This document shows, piece after piece, positions 37,048-37,991 of a stretch of DNA of 37,991 bases. The notes beneath the pieces are model-generated. The model saw nothing but the letters and a program-made list of their open reading frames with translations, was not told the DNA's origin and did no database searches. Positions within the stretch are counted from its first letter, which is position 1, and each line of letters begins with the position of its first letter. The stretch is taken from assembly GCA_017408045.1 (NCBI GenBank), contig JAFQVL010000020.1, positions 1 through 37,991 on the forward strand, given 5' to 3'. Source of the stretch: Clostridia bacterium (GTDB lineage Bacteria; Bacillota; Clostridia; Christensenellales; Borkfalkiaceae). A program made the position numbers and the translations under genes.

Positions 37048-37991
37048 ATGAAAAAAGGTTGGAAAATTTTTGCAATCGTAGCAGGTGCGGTTGCGTTGGT
37101 GTATGCGACGATTGCGCTCTTTCCCCGTCCGAAGAACTTTGCTTTGGACAACCCGATGATGAAGGAGGGGAAATTACCCGTTTTAATCGCGCACGGCGGC
37201 GGAAACAAGGAATTCCCCGACAACACCTTAGAGGCGTTTTACAACGCGTACAGCGTGGACGAAAACGTGATGATGGAAACGGACGTATCCATTACCAAGG
37301 ACGGCGTTGTCATTCTTTCCCACGATACGGATATTGCAAGAAAAACGGAATTTGAGGGGGAAATTGCCGACTGGAATTACACCGATTTGATGAGCCAAGA
37401 GGTGGATTTTTCCTATCATCACGAGAATAAATTTACCAACGAACAAGGGGTGGAAGTTTCGCCTTTGGACGTAGAGTACCCCGCAGGGGTACAGCCTCGC
37501 CACCAAACGAAGTTCTTGGCGACGACCTTGGAAGAATTGATTACTGCTTTCCCGAACAACCGTATCAACGTAGAGATTAAGCAAGAAGGGGCATTAGGGC
37601 TTCGGGCGCTCGATAGCGTGATCGACTTGCTGAAACAACACGATGCCTTCGACCGAGTGGTGGTGGCGTCCTTCCACAGCGAGATTTACGAAGAATTCAA
37701 GCGCATGCAAAAGACAGGCGAAGTGCCTAAGGAGTTTATGTATTCCCCCTGCACGGATGGGGTCGTTGGCTTTTACATCACGTTCCTTTTAGGGGTAGAC
37801 GTATTCTTCGGGGATAAGATGTGCGTATTCCAGTTGCCCACCGAACAATACGGCTTTAACTTGGCGACCAAAGCGCTGGTTGACCGCGCGCACAGCCACA
37901 ACTTGGCGGTGCATTACTGGACGATTAACGAAAAGGACGAAATGCGTCATTTGATTAAAATCGGCGCGGACGGTATCATGACCGACTACCC
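37048..37991 (+). CDS. Glycerophosphodiester phosphodiesterase, partial
   Basis: Runs off the right edge after 314 codons, in frame. N-terminal membrane anchor (MKKGWKIFAIVAGAVALVYATIALF) and an extracytoplasmic TIM-barrel. GDPD motif AHGGGNKEFPDNTLEAFYNAY, METDVSITKDGVVILSHD (metal-binding Glu-Asp and catalytic His pair), RINVEIKQ, VASFHSEI and HYWTINEKDEMRHLIKIGADGIMTDYP, which is near the family's C-terminus. 'HGGGNKEFPDN' replaces the commoner 'HRG....PENT': the first Arg of the His-Arg pair is Gly, a variation to note. Start chosen at 37048 after AAAGGAG; ATG at 37044 is in another frame. Likely acts on lipid or teichoic acid glycerophosphodiesters. Confidence 0.92.
   Translation, partial: MKKGWKIFAIVAGAVALVYATIALFPRPKNFALDNPMMKEGKLPVLIAHGGGNKEFPDNTLEAFYNAYSVDENVMMETDVSITKDGVVILSHDTDIARKTEFEGEIADWNYTDLMSQEVDFSYHHENKFTNEQGVEVSPLDVEYPAGVQPRHQTKFLATTLEELITAFPNNRINVEIKQEGALGLRALDSVIDLLKQHDAFDRVVVASFHSEIYEEFKRMQKTGEVPKEFMYSPCTDGVVGFYITFLLGVDVFFGDKMCVFQLPTEQYGFNLATKALVDRAHSHNLAVHYWTINEKDEMRHLIKIGADGIMTDY

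Overview
The window reads as chromosomal DNA from a sporulation-lineage anaerobic Firmicute, most likely a Clostridia-class gut-type organism. The support is a cysteine T-box leader, spmA/spmB, a SpoVB-family flippase followed by yabN/mazG, feoA-feoB with its Cys-rich partner, a Firmicutes-type metG-tatD-ksgA cluster, GTP-type PEP carboxykinase and near-consensus sigma-A promoters (TTGACA-17-TATAAT, often with an extended TGn). Gene density is high and most genes end in hairpin plus U-tract terminators. Most of the window is of moderate GC, with three clearly AT-richer patches near 9.0-9.9 kb, 19.4-20.8 kb and 36.5-36.9 kb.

Layout. 1-0.2 kb: the 5S rRNA end of an rRNA operon. 0.2-2.3 kb: a small membrane protein, a DeoR-type repressor and a protein of unknown role. 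2.3-6.3 kb: T-box-controlled cysS, then a strikingly short alaS and an unknown gene. 6.3-9.0 kb: a TerB-like protein and pckG. 9.0-9.7 kb: a small XRE repressor module with two perfect palindromic operators. 9.9-11.05 kb: spmA-spmB. 11.2-16.5 kb: metG-tatD-radical SAM-membrane protein-rsmA. 16.6-19.3 kb: a PAP2 phosphatase and an EF-G-like GTPase with altered GTPase motifs. 19.5-20.8 kb: an AT-rich island with a HTH protein, a DpnI restriction enzyme and a small DpnD-position protein. 20.8-22.45 kb: cysteine desulfurase, a 57-aa ferredoxin and a 54-aa basic peptide on the minus strand. 22.65-22.96 kb: a roughly 306-nt structured RNA or inverted-repeat element. 22.97-26.5 kb: ruvC-ruvA-ruvB-queA. 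26.7-28.7 kb: a Sel1-repeat/zinc-ribbon protein and a DtxR-type regulator. 28.8-31.7 kb: feoA-feoB-FeoB-associated protein behind paired operators. 31.7-36.4 kb: an SDR, SpoVB-like flippase, yabN and dusB. 36.5-38 kb: a small protein between twin terminators and the start of a glycerophosphodiester phosphodiesterase.

Functionally the window is dominated by translation and RNA modification (5S, cysS, alaS, metG, rsmA, queA, dusB, EF-G-like), DNA repair (ruvCAB), iron handling (feo, DtxR, desulfurase, ferredoxin) and sporulation or envelope genes. The strongest candidate for something undescribed is the inverted-repeat-closed RNA at 22651-22956. Its 5' end coincides with the start site predicted from a perfect promoter, and it contains two hairpins with near-identical loops. 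Other notable items are the minimal AlaRS, the radical SAM protein with a 115-residue disordered head, the EF-G paralogue with NGMD and DLPGY motifs, and the solitary DpnI island.
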